Shown here: positions 1 to 10,347 of the stretch, piece by piece
Layout: the number at the start of each line of letters is the position of its first letter
How positions within the stretch are numbered: the first letter of the stretch is position 1
DNA from: Craterostigma plantagineum
Taxonomy: Eukaryota > Streptophyta > Magnoliopsida > Lamiales > Linderniaceae
Direction of reading: 5' to 3'
DNA: 64,000 nt
Assembly (NCBI GenBank): GCA_027422505.1
Contig: JAPQWV010000636.1
Location: 124,001-188,000 of the forward strand
Program-made: the position numbers and the translations under genes
Notes under the pieces: generated by a model
What the model saw: the letters and a program-made list of their open reading frames with translations, nothing else
The model's database searches: none
Told to the model about the DNA's origin: nothing

Positions 1-372
1 GAAATACTCGGAGATAAACGTCAAAAATATTTGGAGCTAAACCACGATTTTTATACTTGCTCCCCCTCAAATGATGCACAAGTATTAACTAATTATGCAA
101 GCATATTAAATCAATTCAAGTCACGAGCATAAAAACACACAAATTTACCAAGTAAGTACGTGTACATGGTCCCCGAAAACATGTACTTCAAAATATTGTG
201 CGAGGGTTAGAGCATAGAAAAACTTATCGCATTTTAAACAATTCAGTACCAATGCAATCTAAAATTGCATTTAGAATGTGCGATATACTAAGGAAATTCG
301 CATTTATTCAATTCAACGCATATGAAACATAACATTTCATGTCAAAATGTGCGAAGTATATATTTATATATA

Positions 373-448
373 TAGCAAAATACAAAAAAAAATTATATAT
401 ATATAAAATTATATATATATATATATATAATTTTTTTGTATTTTGCTA
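373..448. repeat. 76-bp AT-rich palindrome
   Basis: Two arms starting TAGCAAAATAC and ending GTATTTTGCTA are exact reverse complements and continue inward through A-tract/T-tract and alternating AT. The single-stranded form would fold into a long hairpin. It could be a tiny inverted-repeat insertion or an expanded AT microsatellite; no target duplication is clear. Confidence 0.75.
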
Positions 449-939
449 TTATTATAGTATGGGGTCAGATTATTTTGCTTAGATCAATCGTCAAGCCTAA
501 AATTTTACGAGACATTTGAAAGAGAAAATGCCGTCAAGTCTTGTCGTCAAACTAAAGTCCTACGTTCATGGACTGCTCCATTTTGACAACTCTCACAAGG
601 TTCGCTCTTGCTCTCAATAATTTCTATATTGGGATTTTTATATTATTATCACTCAAGTCAACACAAGCAGTTTCAAGTCAATTTACCTGTGATCGAGGCG
701 TGTTTAATCATTTCACCCAAGCGAGAGACCGTCGATTGGAATCAAAGGGGCGTAAAGGTTTTAGTTTGGCTAAGACTTAGAAGGGAAGGAATTTAGAGGA
801 GATTGAGATTATCTCTTCGTCATCTTCCATTTCTATGTCTATCTCCTTTCTTTTCGGCATCTTTCTTCTTTTATCCCTCATTTACTATCCCTTTAATGAG
901 CTATGCTCAAGCTGAAGCTCCGCTTCTCCATGAGGCTAT

Positions 940-1195
940 AGGAGATTATCGTAGGCGAAGTTCTTCTTGTTGATTCTCGGGTCGATACCGTGCTCCTCTT
1001 CTCTTAGTCCCTAGATAGGTTTCAGAGATTATCTATTTGGAAAAGTTCACGATTATGGAATTCGTACCCGAGGCTGCGCTCCTCTTCTCGTTTCCCGATG
1101 TAAGACCGGATTATCGTTGGAGAAGTTCACTTCGTGGTGCTCCTCTTCCAGCTGTTCTGACGAGCGTACGAGATTATCGTTGGAGAAGTTCGCAG
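940..1195. repeat. Degenerate tandem repeat between pol and 3' end of copia A
   Basis: A core close to GATTATCGTTGGAGAAGTTC recurs at about 942, 1024, 1107 and 1169, spaced about 62-83 bp, with CTCCTCTTC-like blocks between copies. The reverse-complement counterpart occurs in element B at about 27435-27700, so the repeat predates the split of the two copies. Confidence 0.6.
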
Positions 1196-1920
1196 CAGGA
1201 ACCATGCCACTTTCTACAAGGTAGTTGGAAGGCCGGTTCCTTTGGTCTTTGTGCGTTGAGCAATGCCTTCTTTTGTCATCATCCTACTTTTCTTTTGTTA
1301 TCTCCCCCTTCTTTTCTCGTTTGAACAACCATTCGAAGAGTATAGATTTTGGTTGAAGGCTGGGAATGGGTTTCAAAATGAAGAAAAGGACGTCGGAGAA
1401 GGCTCAAAGTGGATGACTAAGGGCAAACGTGGGGGAATTTATATAAGGCCGTATGAGGAATATCCTAAACTCCCTTATCATTTTCCTAACGATCCGACGC
1501 AAGGTGAGTATGAAACCAAGAATCACTAGGTAAGACAAGTAATTGATGTGTGACTCACTCGAGAAGTAGATCCAAAGAAAGAAAAAAGAACAAGTCTTGA
1601 ATCCTCACGCATGTAAAGTGACTTTGTGTCTAGTGGAACAATCAAATGACCTTTTAGACACAAGAATGCGACTTAGACTGACAAAATTTAAGCAATTAAA
1701 TCGATCGCATGTCGGGGTAAACTTCTTGGTGACTTAAGATCAAAGCATCCTAAAGGATTTCGTCATACCCATTATATTATAGATATATGTATATATATTT
1801 ATTATTGTTATTATTATTATTTTTTATTTTTAATAATATCACGCAAGATAGAGACAAATAAGCATAGAAAACACATAGAATAGAGCATGTGATAGCACAG
1901 AAGATCAGGTAACGCACATA

Positions 1921-2949
1921 TTACGGAAGATTCAACATGCCTAATTTTCCGACAAGGAATTGGAATCGTTTCTCATCCAAGGCCTTGGTGAAAATGTCGG
2001 CTAGTTGAAACTCCGTGTTCACAAAGTACATCTCTATCGTGCCTTTTTCTACGTGATCTTTGATAAAATGATATCTAATGTCTATGTGTTTTGTGCGTGA
2101 ATGATGAACAGGATTGCAAGTAATGGCAATGGCACTCTGACTATCACTATATATGGGTATATTAGTTAGATTGTACCCATAGTCGCGAAGCTGTGTCCGC
2201 ATCCACAGGATCTGTGAGCAACAGCTGGCGGCAGCTACGTATTCTGCTTCTGCCGTCGAAGTGGACACACAGTTCTGCTTTTTGGATGACCAGCAGACCA
2301 GCTTTTCGCCTAGAAATTGAGCGCCACCGGACGTGCTCTTCCTGTCCATTCGGCAACCTGCATAGTCAGCGTCAATGTAGCCGATAAGTTTGAAATTCGT
2401 ACCCTTTGGATACCATAGGCCAAGGGTAGAGGTGCCCTTAAGGTAGCGAAGAATTCTTTTGACCGCGAGCATATGGGATTCTTTGGGCTCGGCTTGAAAA
2501 CGGGCACACAAGCAGGTGGCAAACATGATATCCGGCCGGCTCGAAGTGAGGTAGAGAAGAGATCCAATGATACTGCGATATAGTGTGATGTCGACCGATT
2601 TACCAGAGGGATCGGCATCCAACTTCCAGCTTGGTGACATAGGAGTGCTGAGAGGCTTGCTCTGGTCTTGATGAAACTTCTTCAGAATATCCTTGATGTA
2701 TTTTGTTTGACTGATGAAAATTCCATCATTGAGCTGCCTGACCTGAAGGCCTAAGAAAAATTGCATCTCTCCCATGTGACTCATTTTGAATTTGCTCTTC
2801 ATGAGATCTCCAAACTTCTTGCAGAGCCGAGGATTTGTTGATCCGAAAATGATGTCGTCGACGTATACTTGGACGACCATCAGATCTTTGTCATGCCGTT
2901 TAATGAAGAGGGTTGTGTCTATCGTCCCTCGTATGAATCCAGACTGCAC
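1921..2949 (-). pseudogene. Copia A reverse transcriptase C-terminal half and RNase H
   Basis: This segment carries the second half of reverse transcriptase and the whole RNase H domain of copia Pol, which copy the RNA into DNA inside the virus-like particle. The catalytic YVDD box is at residues 29-32, followed by the usual copia STPM and RPDIMFA blocks. RNase H starts near residue 190 with DADYAG and keeps the AEAEY motif near residue 234 and the LADIFTKAL block before the C-terminus. It is in the same frame as the upstream segment; only one stop (3001-3003) separates them. Catalytic residues look intact, so decay is recent relative to B. Confidence 0.88.
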
Positions 2950-3000
2950 GAGGAAATCACTCAGGACATCGTACCAAGCACGTGGGGCTTGTTTTAGTCC

Positions 3001-3900
3001 CTAGAGAGCTTTGTCCAAACGATAGTCGTGATCAGGATGTTCTTGATCAACGAAACCTTCCGGCTGAGCGACGTAGACTTCTTCTTTTAACACGCCGTTG
3101 AGAAAAGCGGTTTTAACATCCATCTGATAGACTTTGAAGTCTTTGTGAGCCGCATAAGCCAGCAGGAGGCGGATCGCTTCGATACGGGCAACATGAGCAT
3201 AAGTCTCGTCGTAGTCGATGCCTTCCTGTTGATTGTATCCCTTAGCTACTAGCCTTGCTTTGTTCCGGATCACTTCACCATCTTCATTTTTCTTATTATT
3301 TAAAACCCATTTAGTTCCAACCACTGTTTTTCCATGTGGACGGGGTACCAAGGTCCACACTTGAAGACGTTCGAATTTATTGATTTCCTCTTGCATTGCA
3401 ATTGTCCAATCTGGGTCTCGAAGTGCGTCTGCTACTTTGGTAGGCTCATTTTGGCTCAGGAAGCAACTGAAAAGACTGTGTTGACGACGTGTCCTCACAC
3501 CATCCAAAGGATCGCCAATTATCTGATCGACCGGGTGACCTCTAGTCCACTTGCGCTCATGAGGCAAGGCTGTAGCAGATGCGTCAGCCATCTGTGGATC
3601 TAGATTGCCTATAGTCTCCGATTGATCATTTGTCTGAGGAAGTTCCAATTCTGCACTTGGATCGATCGTCTCTGATGATACTTCCTCGAGGACCACTGTA
3701 GGTTCTTCGGTATTCTGTGGCAAATCTGAATCGGGTGGGGTAGAGGTGTGAGATGAACTTGATACGTCGGTCTCGAACAAAGGAGAATCCACTGTAGGTG
3801 CAGTGGTGCATGACCGATATACTGGTTCGAAGAGAGATTCCAAGTCGTCTATTGCAAGTCTCGTTGCTTCGTCTGACATTGACTTTGATGTTGTTGCCAT
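3001..3900 (-). pseudogene. Copia A integrase-RT linker and reverse transcriptase N-terminal half
   Basis: The first ~120 residues are an acidic, Ser/Thr/Pro-rich linker typical of the copia integrase tail. From the [15 protein letters not shown] block (about residue 117) it runs into the RT palm and fingers: [21 protein letters not shown] and the catalytic-metal motif [10 protein letters not shown] near residue 260. It ends at a TAG (3001-3003) exactly where B has a tyrosine codon before GLKQAPRAW, so a single TAT-to-TAG change truncates RT. The coding sense continues in frame afterwards. Confidence 0.88.
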
Positions 3901-3981
3901 CTTCTATTGGTTTTGTGCCAACACACCAGTGATTACGGGTTCTGAAATGTTGTCTTCAGAAGCCATCGGGTTGAGCACGAG

Positions 3982-4266
3982 TCATGAACTGATTTGAGCA
4001 GGAACCATCGGGTTAGGAACGGGTCCTGGACTGAGTTGACCAGAAGCCATCTCTGCCACTTCGTGAAAAGTGACATTATAGCTTTCCCTAATAGTTCGGT
4101 TGGACTTGATGTATACTCGGTACGCTTTTGAAGTTGAAGAATACCCGACAAATGTAGTTTCGAATGCTTTACGATCGAACTTTGCACGTTGTTCTCGGTC
4201 GTTCGCCACAATGCACTTGCACCCGAAGACTTTAAAGAAAGAGATATTGGGCACTCTATTATTCAC
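3982..4266 (-). pseudogene. Copia A integrase C-terminal region
   Basis: This continues the integrase, shifted in frame relative to the upstream piece. It carries the copia GKKPYE-side sequence VPNISFFKVFGCKC, then the FVGYSSTSKAYRVY block found after the integrase core in most plant copias. It ends in a stop just before the linker of the following segment. The frameshift lies near 4300. Confidence 0.8.
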
Positions 4267-5332
4267 AATCTCGTACGGAGTCTTGTTGAACCGTTTGTGA
4301 CACCGTCCTGTTTTGAGTAAAACAAGCGGTATTGACTGCTTCAGCCCATAGAAAGTGTGGAAGTCCTGACTGGATCAGCATTGTACGAGCGGCTTCCACT
4401 AGTGTTCGATTTTTCCTTTCGACGACCCCATTTTGCTGAGGTGTTTTGGCGGCTGAAAATTGTTGACTTATTCCAAGTTTTTGATAAAACTCACTGAGGT
4501 GGTTGTTTTTGAACTCAGTGCCGTTGTCTGTTCGAACAACTTGAATAGTCTGTTGCAGCAGATTTTGAGTTATGTTCGCAAAATTGATTATCAAGTCACC
4601 GGTCTCATCTTTCGTTCGGAGGAACTTTGTCCACGTGTAGCGAGAATAGTCATCTACAATCACTAGGACATACTTTCTTCCATTGATACTCTGAGTCTGC
4701 ATCGGACCACAAAGATCCATGTGAATTAGTTCCAATGGTCGAGAAGTAGACGCAATTTGCTTGACGTGATGAGATGCTCGCTTCATTTTTCCTAGGTGAC
4801 ATGCCGAACAATGATGCTCCCTTTGTAGTTGTATAGTTGGAAGACCGTGGACCAACTTTTTCGTAGAAAGACGTTGGAGAGCTTTCATGTTTAGATGAGA
4901 CAGTCGTTGATGCCATAGGCTGTTCCTCTGTATATCAATCTGAGAAATGAGGCATACAGCTGTCGAGGGCCGCACGGACGTCAGGTTGATCATGTAAAGA
5001 TTGGATTTCCGTAGTCCTTGAAGGAGTTCTGTGTCCTGACTATCCAAAATTCTGCACCGGTCAGCATGGAAGACCACTTGGAAGCCTTTGTCACAGAATT
5101 GGCCTATGCTGAACAAGTTATGGCGGAGGCCTTCGACGTATGAGACATCTTTGATGGTCAGATTCTTCAAAATGATATCCCCAAATCCTAGAGTCGGGGT
5201 TGAATCGTCGTTCCCAAATCTGACATTGCCATTTGGTCGGTCTTTGTAGTTGCTCAGCAGCTCTTGTTTACCAGTCATGTGTGTTGAGCAACCAGAGTCG
5301 AGGTACCACACATGATGGATCTGCAAAAACAA
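4259..5332 (-). pseudogene. Copia A protease and integrase core
   Basis: The aspartic protease active site DSG is at residues 12-14 (YLDSGCSTHMTG). The GAG-pre-integrase zinc-binding HHCC region is at H141, H146, C175 and C178. The integrase catalytic triad is visible as D206 (HMDLCGP), D269 (VRTDNGTEF) and E305 (VVERKNRT). Frame is lost after NTACF near 4300. The piece starts just past a gag stop (TAA, 5334-5336) and a T-rich GCAG, so how Pol was expressed is an open question. All catalytic residues are retained. Confidence 0.88.
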
Positions 5333-5336
5333 TTTA
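5321..5336 (-). promoter_or_regulatory. Gag stop followed by a 3' splice-site-like sequence
   Basis: On the minus strand the gag stop TAA is followed directly by ATTGTTTTTGCAG, then the protease coding sequence in the +1 frame relative to gag. TTTTTGCAG matches a plant 3' splice acceptor, and a CCTAAAG about 24 nt upstream could act as a branch point. The same arrangement is at 21511-21526 (B) and 30728-30738 (C). Splicing itself is inferred, not shown. Confidence 0.4.
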
Positions 5337-5420
5337 GAGAGCTTTAGGTACCCACTTAAGCATGGGTCCTTTCAGATTAGCAGATTTAATTTTAGGTTCA
5401 GATATGACTCCTAAATCTAT

Positions 5421-7175
5421 TTATGGAAGAGTCTGAATAATCCATTGCACTTTTGGAGAAGTGAGTTTGGGTTTTGCCTCTGTAGGAGACTTGGCCCTTT
5501 TGGCTTTTGCCGTCCTAGGTGGAGATTTAGGAACCCATTTGGGCTGAACCTTACAGGGAAGGTTAACTTCAGCTCGTACAAATGCCTTGGAAGGTTTGAC
5601 TGAGGAAAAGATCTTTTCTTGTGATAGTCTCCTAAGGTGCTTGGGTGATTTAATTTCTACGGGATACCTTAGGTGAGTACAGTCATGTACGGCGCCATAA
5701 GCTTTCTTTATGGCTGGATCTTGTCTCCTACTATTTTTCCTTTTGGCATTTGTTTCAGAATGATTATTAGTAATTTTCGATGTAGAGCCTATTTCGGGAT
5801 TTTCGCTTCTATAGGTGATGGGGTTAAGTGAGCACGTAGAAGCAATTATTTTGAACGTAGAAATGGCTCTTTTATTACTATGAGTGTCTTTTATTTTGAC
5901 AGAAGGAATAACATGTTCAGAAACATTTAAATCTACTCGCTCCTTCTTTATTTTAGGACTAGACACTCTCGCCTTCGTAGTCGGTGCTGCCTCTACGCTC
6001 CCTGTGGACGTAGGTGAAGTAGAATTAGTCTTAACACTTTTAACAGAATATGTAATGCTCTTTTGATCTTTCGAAGGCGATTTTTCTATTTTCACGCTTT
6101 TTATGATAGCGTGTGAGATAGTTTGGGAGGACGAAGAAGCCTTGAGATTTTCCATCTCATTATAGAATTTTTTCTTTTCAGCTTCGAAATTTTCTCTTTC
6201 TTTGTCTAGTTTCGCTTGTGACTCCTCAATCTGTTTTATGATAGGGGGTTTGTAGAGAGAATTTTGATAATTAACCTTTTTGACTTCCTCGTGGTATTCT
6301 TGAGAGTCCGGAGGTAGAACTTGAGCTAATTCGCTGACAGGTGTTAGAGTAGGTTCCTATTTTTGTCCTTTTCAATTAGTTCACTATAGTCAAAGGGGAT
6401 CTCAGGCCCATGTGAGGCTTGTTTGATAGATGAATCAAACGCATTTTCATACGTCGATTCCGTAATGTTCCTAAGAGAGGTTGCAGCTAAACCCATGTTC
6501 TTAATGTCATACATTTCTTTCTTTTGTAAAATACGTGGGTTAGTGTAACCTATGTCTTCTATTGGATTATAAAACTCTATATCTTTGGGCTTGTTTAAGA
6601 ATATCGTCTGTTCAGAGTGTCCCCTACGCGTAAGAAGATCATCTAATTTTTTAATTTTTGCATACAGCTTCCTGCGTTCCTCACTTAGGAGAGCATAATT
6701 ATTTTCTACCATCAGTTTGGTGGCTTGACAGGTGTCTAGTTCCTTACTAAGCTCACTAACCTTAGCGTTAGATCTTTCTAATTGAGCTTCTAAGTCAGTT
6801 ATCTTAGAGGTAGCTTCGGTTATCCTACAATTTAAGGTAGCTTTCTCATTGAGATTCCTAACCAGACAATTGTAGTTATTTGCTAGCCTGTCTTCTAACT
6901 CTTTAATCTTTTCACTATGCTGTCCTAAAGGAGGTTGACTAGTCTCTCTACAATGTAAGCTCTTAGTAAGTTCTTCTATTTTTGCACTAGAGCTTCTAAG
7001 GTCTGATTCGAGACTATTTATCTTCTCCTGAGCTCTCTCAAGTTTGATCTCTACTTCCTTAACACTTTTCTGCTCACGTTTCATGTTAGTGTATGCTAAT
7101 TGATACGAATCTAACATGGTCAATAATGTGGAGTGAGAGACTACCTCATTTGAAGACGTGGATTCGTTGTCATCG
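5421..7175 (-). pseudogene. Copia A gag: coiled-coil and basic C-terminal region
   Basis: The N-terminal half (7170-6344 in minus sense) is a long heptad-rich coiled coil (repeated ELEDRL-, KISEL-like blocks) that likely mediates Gag assembly. It is followed by a conserved block with IEFYNPIEDIGYTNP. A frameshift near 6340 separates it from a second coiled stretch and a Lys/Ser/Pro-rich basic tail (6155-5421) with repeated WVPK-type motifs, plausibly RNA-binding. The reading sense joins the zinc-knuckle exonic sequence at 18122 across the Tekay-1 insertion. Equivalent parts are in B (20586-21513) and C (30736-32284). Confidence 0.75.
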
Positions 7176-7600
7176 TGTCACGCCCCGACTACCTAACCGC
7201 ATAATCTAGCGCATATCTACGTGCCTAGCGAATTTGCAAGTAAAGAAGTGCACCGAAAACGCGTACAAATTTTTCATTTTTCATTCATGGAATGTAACAT
7301 CGTTCTATACAAGACAAAAGAATGCATGTCGGACATTAGGGTCCAGACATGGTCTAACTACAACGGCGAAGGTGTATCGGCACAGCAAAAGCTCTTATGC
7401 GCCCGGCCTCACAGGTCGTCATCCACACACACACGTCCACCCCCAAAAGCAGCACGAAGCTCCAAAAGGTTGGCCTTGCCTTCAAAACGCGCTCACGTAC
7501 CGTGATCGCCAGTGCCTACAACACACAACGTAAGGAATGAGCCAACGAGGCTCAGTAAGCAGAAATCATGCATGTGTGCGCGTGTCACTCCCCCGCAACG

Positions 7601-7702
7601 GCAATCCGCGCCGATGCATACAACACTCGCAAAGGCAATCCACGCCGATGCATACAACACTCGCAAAGGCAATCCTCGCCGATGCATATAACAATCGTAC
7701 CA
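7601..7702. repeat. 34-bp tandem repeat, about three units, in R/U5 of Tekay LTR
   Basis: Units start with GCAATC at 7601, 7635 and 7669 and each carries CGCCGATGCATA. Copies occur at the same place in every Tekay-1/2 LTR (about 15407, 55300, 63103) and, in diverged form, in the gypsy solo LTR (about 47508-47612). It lies downstream of the inferred start site, so it would be in the transcript leader. Confidence 0.75.
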
Positions 7703-8560
7703 ACATACTCAGACTAATGTCACTCAGGGCCCTCGGCTAATCTCACTATGCACCACAAGAGCTCACGTCCCTCAAGGACAACACGACAGCGGTCCACGCC
7801 GGATGGCCGAACCCTAGGATGCACATCGTTCCCCTAGGTCGCCATATGATCCCGGTCGTCCCCGACTGTCCGGCGGTCGCTCACGCTGGTAGCCCACGCT
7901 GAGGTCGCCTACACCAGGGTTCCACCCTGTGTCGCTTACACCCTCAGGTCGCACCCTCCAGGTCGCACCTTACCGCCACGGGCCATGCCCAAATCCTAAC
8001 CATAGGATATCAATATATATATCTAAAATAATAGTACGACGACGCTAAAACGCCGCCCTGGTAGCATAGTAGACAGCCCCTGACTCAACTACGAGTCGAC
8101 ACACTTGCCCACATCGGCAAGTCCTCGTCGCGTACATGCGACACATCATTACGCACACTCAATCCCACGACCCTTCCTCACGAGTTCGTGTGTGCACGTG
8201 AGTATGCATATGCAGATGCAAGTAAATGCAACATAGGCTTACCACATATAAATACTTAAATCAATTTACGAAGTCATGAAACCACGTAAGCACGTAATCA
8301 CACAAATTAGGCACGTAAAACAAGTTGTGTGCCGTAGTTGGACTTCTACTTACTTGTCGTCCGTAGATTAGCAGTCACCTGACCCGTAAGTGTTCCTAAG
8401 TCCCGACCTTAGGCATGAAAATTGGTGTCAGTGCGCTATTTTATTTAGTGGCTCAAGTATGCTAATCTCCAAACCCTAAATGTACATTATGGGTGTGTTT
8501 GTCTAATCGGTATTTCACGAGATTGGCTTCGGGTGAGCCTCGAGCTTGGTGTCGGAAAGA

Positions 8561-9510
8561 TCTCGACATTTGTTTTGGTATAAAACTCGGTATTATACAT
8601 ATAAAGGTTCGACATTTTAGATGGTGGACAAGGGTCTTCGACATTTATGATTGGAAATGTCGACATGAAGCTCACCATGAGTCTCGACATTATTAGAAAT
8701 AAATCTCGAGTTGTATGGTAATTAGGTCGCGACATTTGAATTATTTAGAAATCTCGACACTTAGTAATCTCGACATTTTAACCCCAAATAAAATGACTCG
8801 ACATTTAACTCAATTAGGGTCTCGACATTTTTGTGAAGCTCGACATTCTTAGCTATCTTATCTAGACGTTGCATCTCGACATTTTTATATATATTGGTCT
8901 CGACATTTATACTTCAGCATTTGAGTTAGAGAATATCGACATGCAACTCACACCGATCTTCGACATTTACAAGATGTCGATATGAAGGAGCTAATTATCG
9001 AGATGCATGAGGGTTTCGACATCACCTTTCGACATTTGATAAATCTCGGTTGCTTGGGAAGTTAGGTCTCGACATTGTTAATTATCTTAGCTCGACATTA
9101 TAGTTCGACATATGTACAAATGTCGACATTTGTTTGCGTAAGGATTCGACATTTTTTCTTAATACCATTTCGACATTTATCTCGACTTTTCATCAAGATG
9201 TCGATATGAATTTAAATGTATACCTCGACATTTTTAACTCGACATCTTTCTAATATTTCGACATTTGTGTTACTTAAAGATCTCGACATTTCAACAAAAT
9301 GTCGATATGAATTCTAATGCACATCCCGACATTTTTAACTATCTTTGTTCGACATTTTAATTCGACATTTGTAGAAAATGTCGACATGACTACTCCCGAC
9401 ATTTATATTAATTTCTTTGAGTTCGACATTTTATCAACATAGAAAGACTCGACATTTTTATTTCTTATCACTTCGACATTATGTTTCGATATTATATTCG
9501 ACATTTATCA
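8561..9510. repeat. CGACAT word array in U3 of Tekay-1 3' LTR
   Basis: About 35 copies of CGACAT, mostly within TCGACATTT, counted by hand in about 950 bp, nearly all in one orientation. A few are in the palindrome ATGTCGACAT or the inverted form ATGTCGATAT. Spacing is irregular (roughly 8-60 bp), so it is not a simple tandem repeat. Chance expectation for a given hexamer in this length is well below one. Confidence 0.9.
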
Positions 9511-10312
9511 TCATCGTCGATTCTTTATCCCTACCGAATGAGGTTCTTAGCTTGTTCTTCCTAGAATTTCAAGCTCCATACCACATACTAAGCTACTTGA
9601 CCCATATTTGCTCAAACAAACATCCTTAGTACCAACCTAAGCTCAAAATTTAGCTATAAAATCTTAATAGCAAGAAATCGAAGTGGCTTAGAGAGTTGGC
9701 GTCACTTACTAATTTTCGAAGTCCAAGTTAACTTGAGGTGTTCCTTTCGTTGAAATCCTCTCGGCTTCTTTCCCTTCTCCTTTCTTCTTTCTTTTCGTGG
9801 GTTCTTAGTGTGGTGTGGAGTTTTGAATAATTAATTTGGGATATTTTTCCTTAGCTTATGGTATATGAGGCGTGGCTTTTCCTTGATTTTGGGATCTTGT
9901 TTGCTAAACTTCACCTCTAAGGATATTGGGCCCAAGTTTGAGGTCTTATTTGGGCCTAAGTTTGGATTTAATTATAGCCCATTAGTAACTATAGTCCAAT
10001 TTTCTCTCATGATCCAATTTCCTTGTCCAACTTTCGAAAATTCCTAAATAAATTAGGGGTCACTTGGTACGATTTAATTGTACTAAATTCAAGAAAATCG
10101 CCTAAGCACGTAATTTTCCACACAATTTCAAGTAAGTCACATAAGCACTATTTAATCGCACCCAATTTCGTAAAACACGAAGCTGCACTTAAGTCATATT
10201 CAGCACATAAATCACGTTTATGCACATAATTCACCTTCATGCACATAATTCACGAAGTTACATTTTGCTAATTTATTGGCCCTAAATACCTACGGAAAAC
10301 CCGGGTGCTACA

Positions 10313-10325
10313 TCCTCCCCCCCTT
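10313..10325 (-). other. Polypurine tract of Tekay-1
   Basis: Element-sense AAGGGGGGGAGGA abuts the 3' LTR and would prime plus-strand DNA synthesis. Confidence 0.85.
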
Positions 10326-10347
10326 AAGGAGGATTTCGCCCCCGAAA

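Larger units (their letters stand above)
1..1920 (-). other. Non-coding region downstream of pol in copia A
   Basis: No credible gene. On the minus strand this stretch follows RNase H. It is similar to the reverse complement of two parts of element B (about 26793-27905 and 33941-34180), so it is a conserved part of the element. It holds a degenerate tandem repeat (940-1195), an AT-rich perfect palindrome (373-448) and polypurine tracts that read as CTCCCCCT on the plus strand (about 1302 and 60). Short ORFs here have no recognisable domain. Confidence 0.7.
1..7175 (-). mobile_element. Ty1/copia retrotransposon A (Sirevirus-like), 3' part
   Basis: Minus-strand copia element whose domains run protease, integrase, reverse transcriptase, RNase H (copia order) from about 5330 down to 1921, with gag to the right. 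Its 3' LTR, and probably an env-like gene, lie left of base 1. The gag is interrupted at 7175 by Tekay-1, and the element continues at 18117, where the catcg target duplication marks the join. Assignment to the Sirevirus group rests on the long coiled-coil gag, repeated polypurine tracts and an env-like gene in the related element B; this is inference. Several stops and frameshifts make it non-autonomous today. Confidence 0.85.
7176..10312 (-). repeat. 3' LTR of Tekay-1
   Basis: 3137 bp, plus-strand reading TGTCACGCCCC to GGGTGCTACA. Nearly identical to 14983-18116 and 54875-58009. In element sense the order is U3 with the CGACAT array, a candidate TATA (TATATATATTGATA, plus-strand 8010-8024), then an R/U5 region with a 34-bp tandem repeat. 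Promoter placement is inferred from the TATA only. Confidence 0.95.

Noticed and set aside
7221..7505. 94-codon ORF repeated in each Tekay LTR start
   Set aside because: Present only because the LTR is duplicated; overlaps other ORFs in several frames and is absent from the diverged solo LTR.
8540..9510. CRISPR-like array
   Set aside because: The repeated word is 6-9 bp with irregular spacing and sits inside LTRs of a plant retrotransposon.
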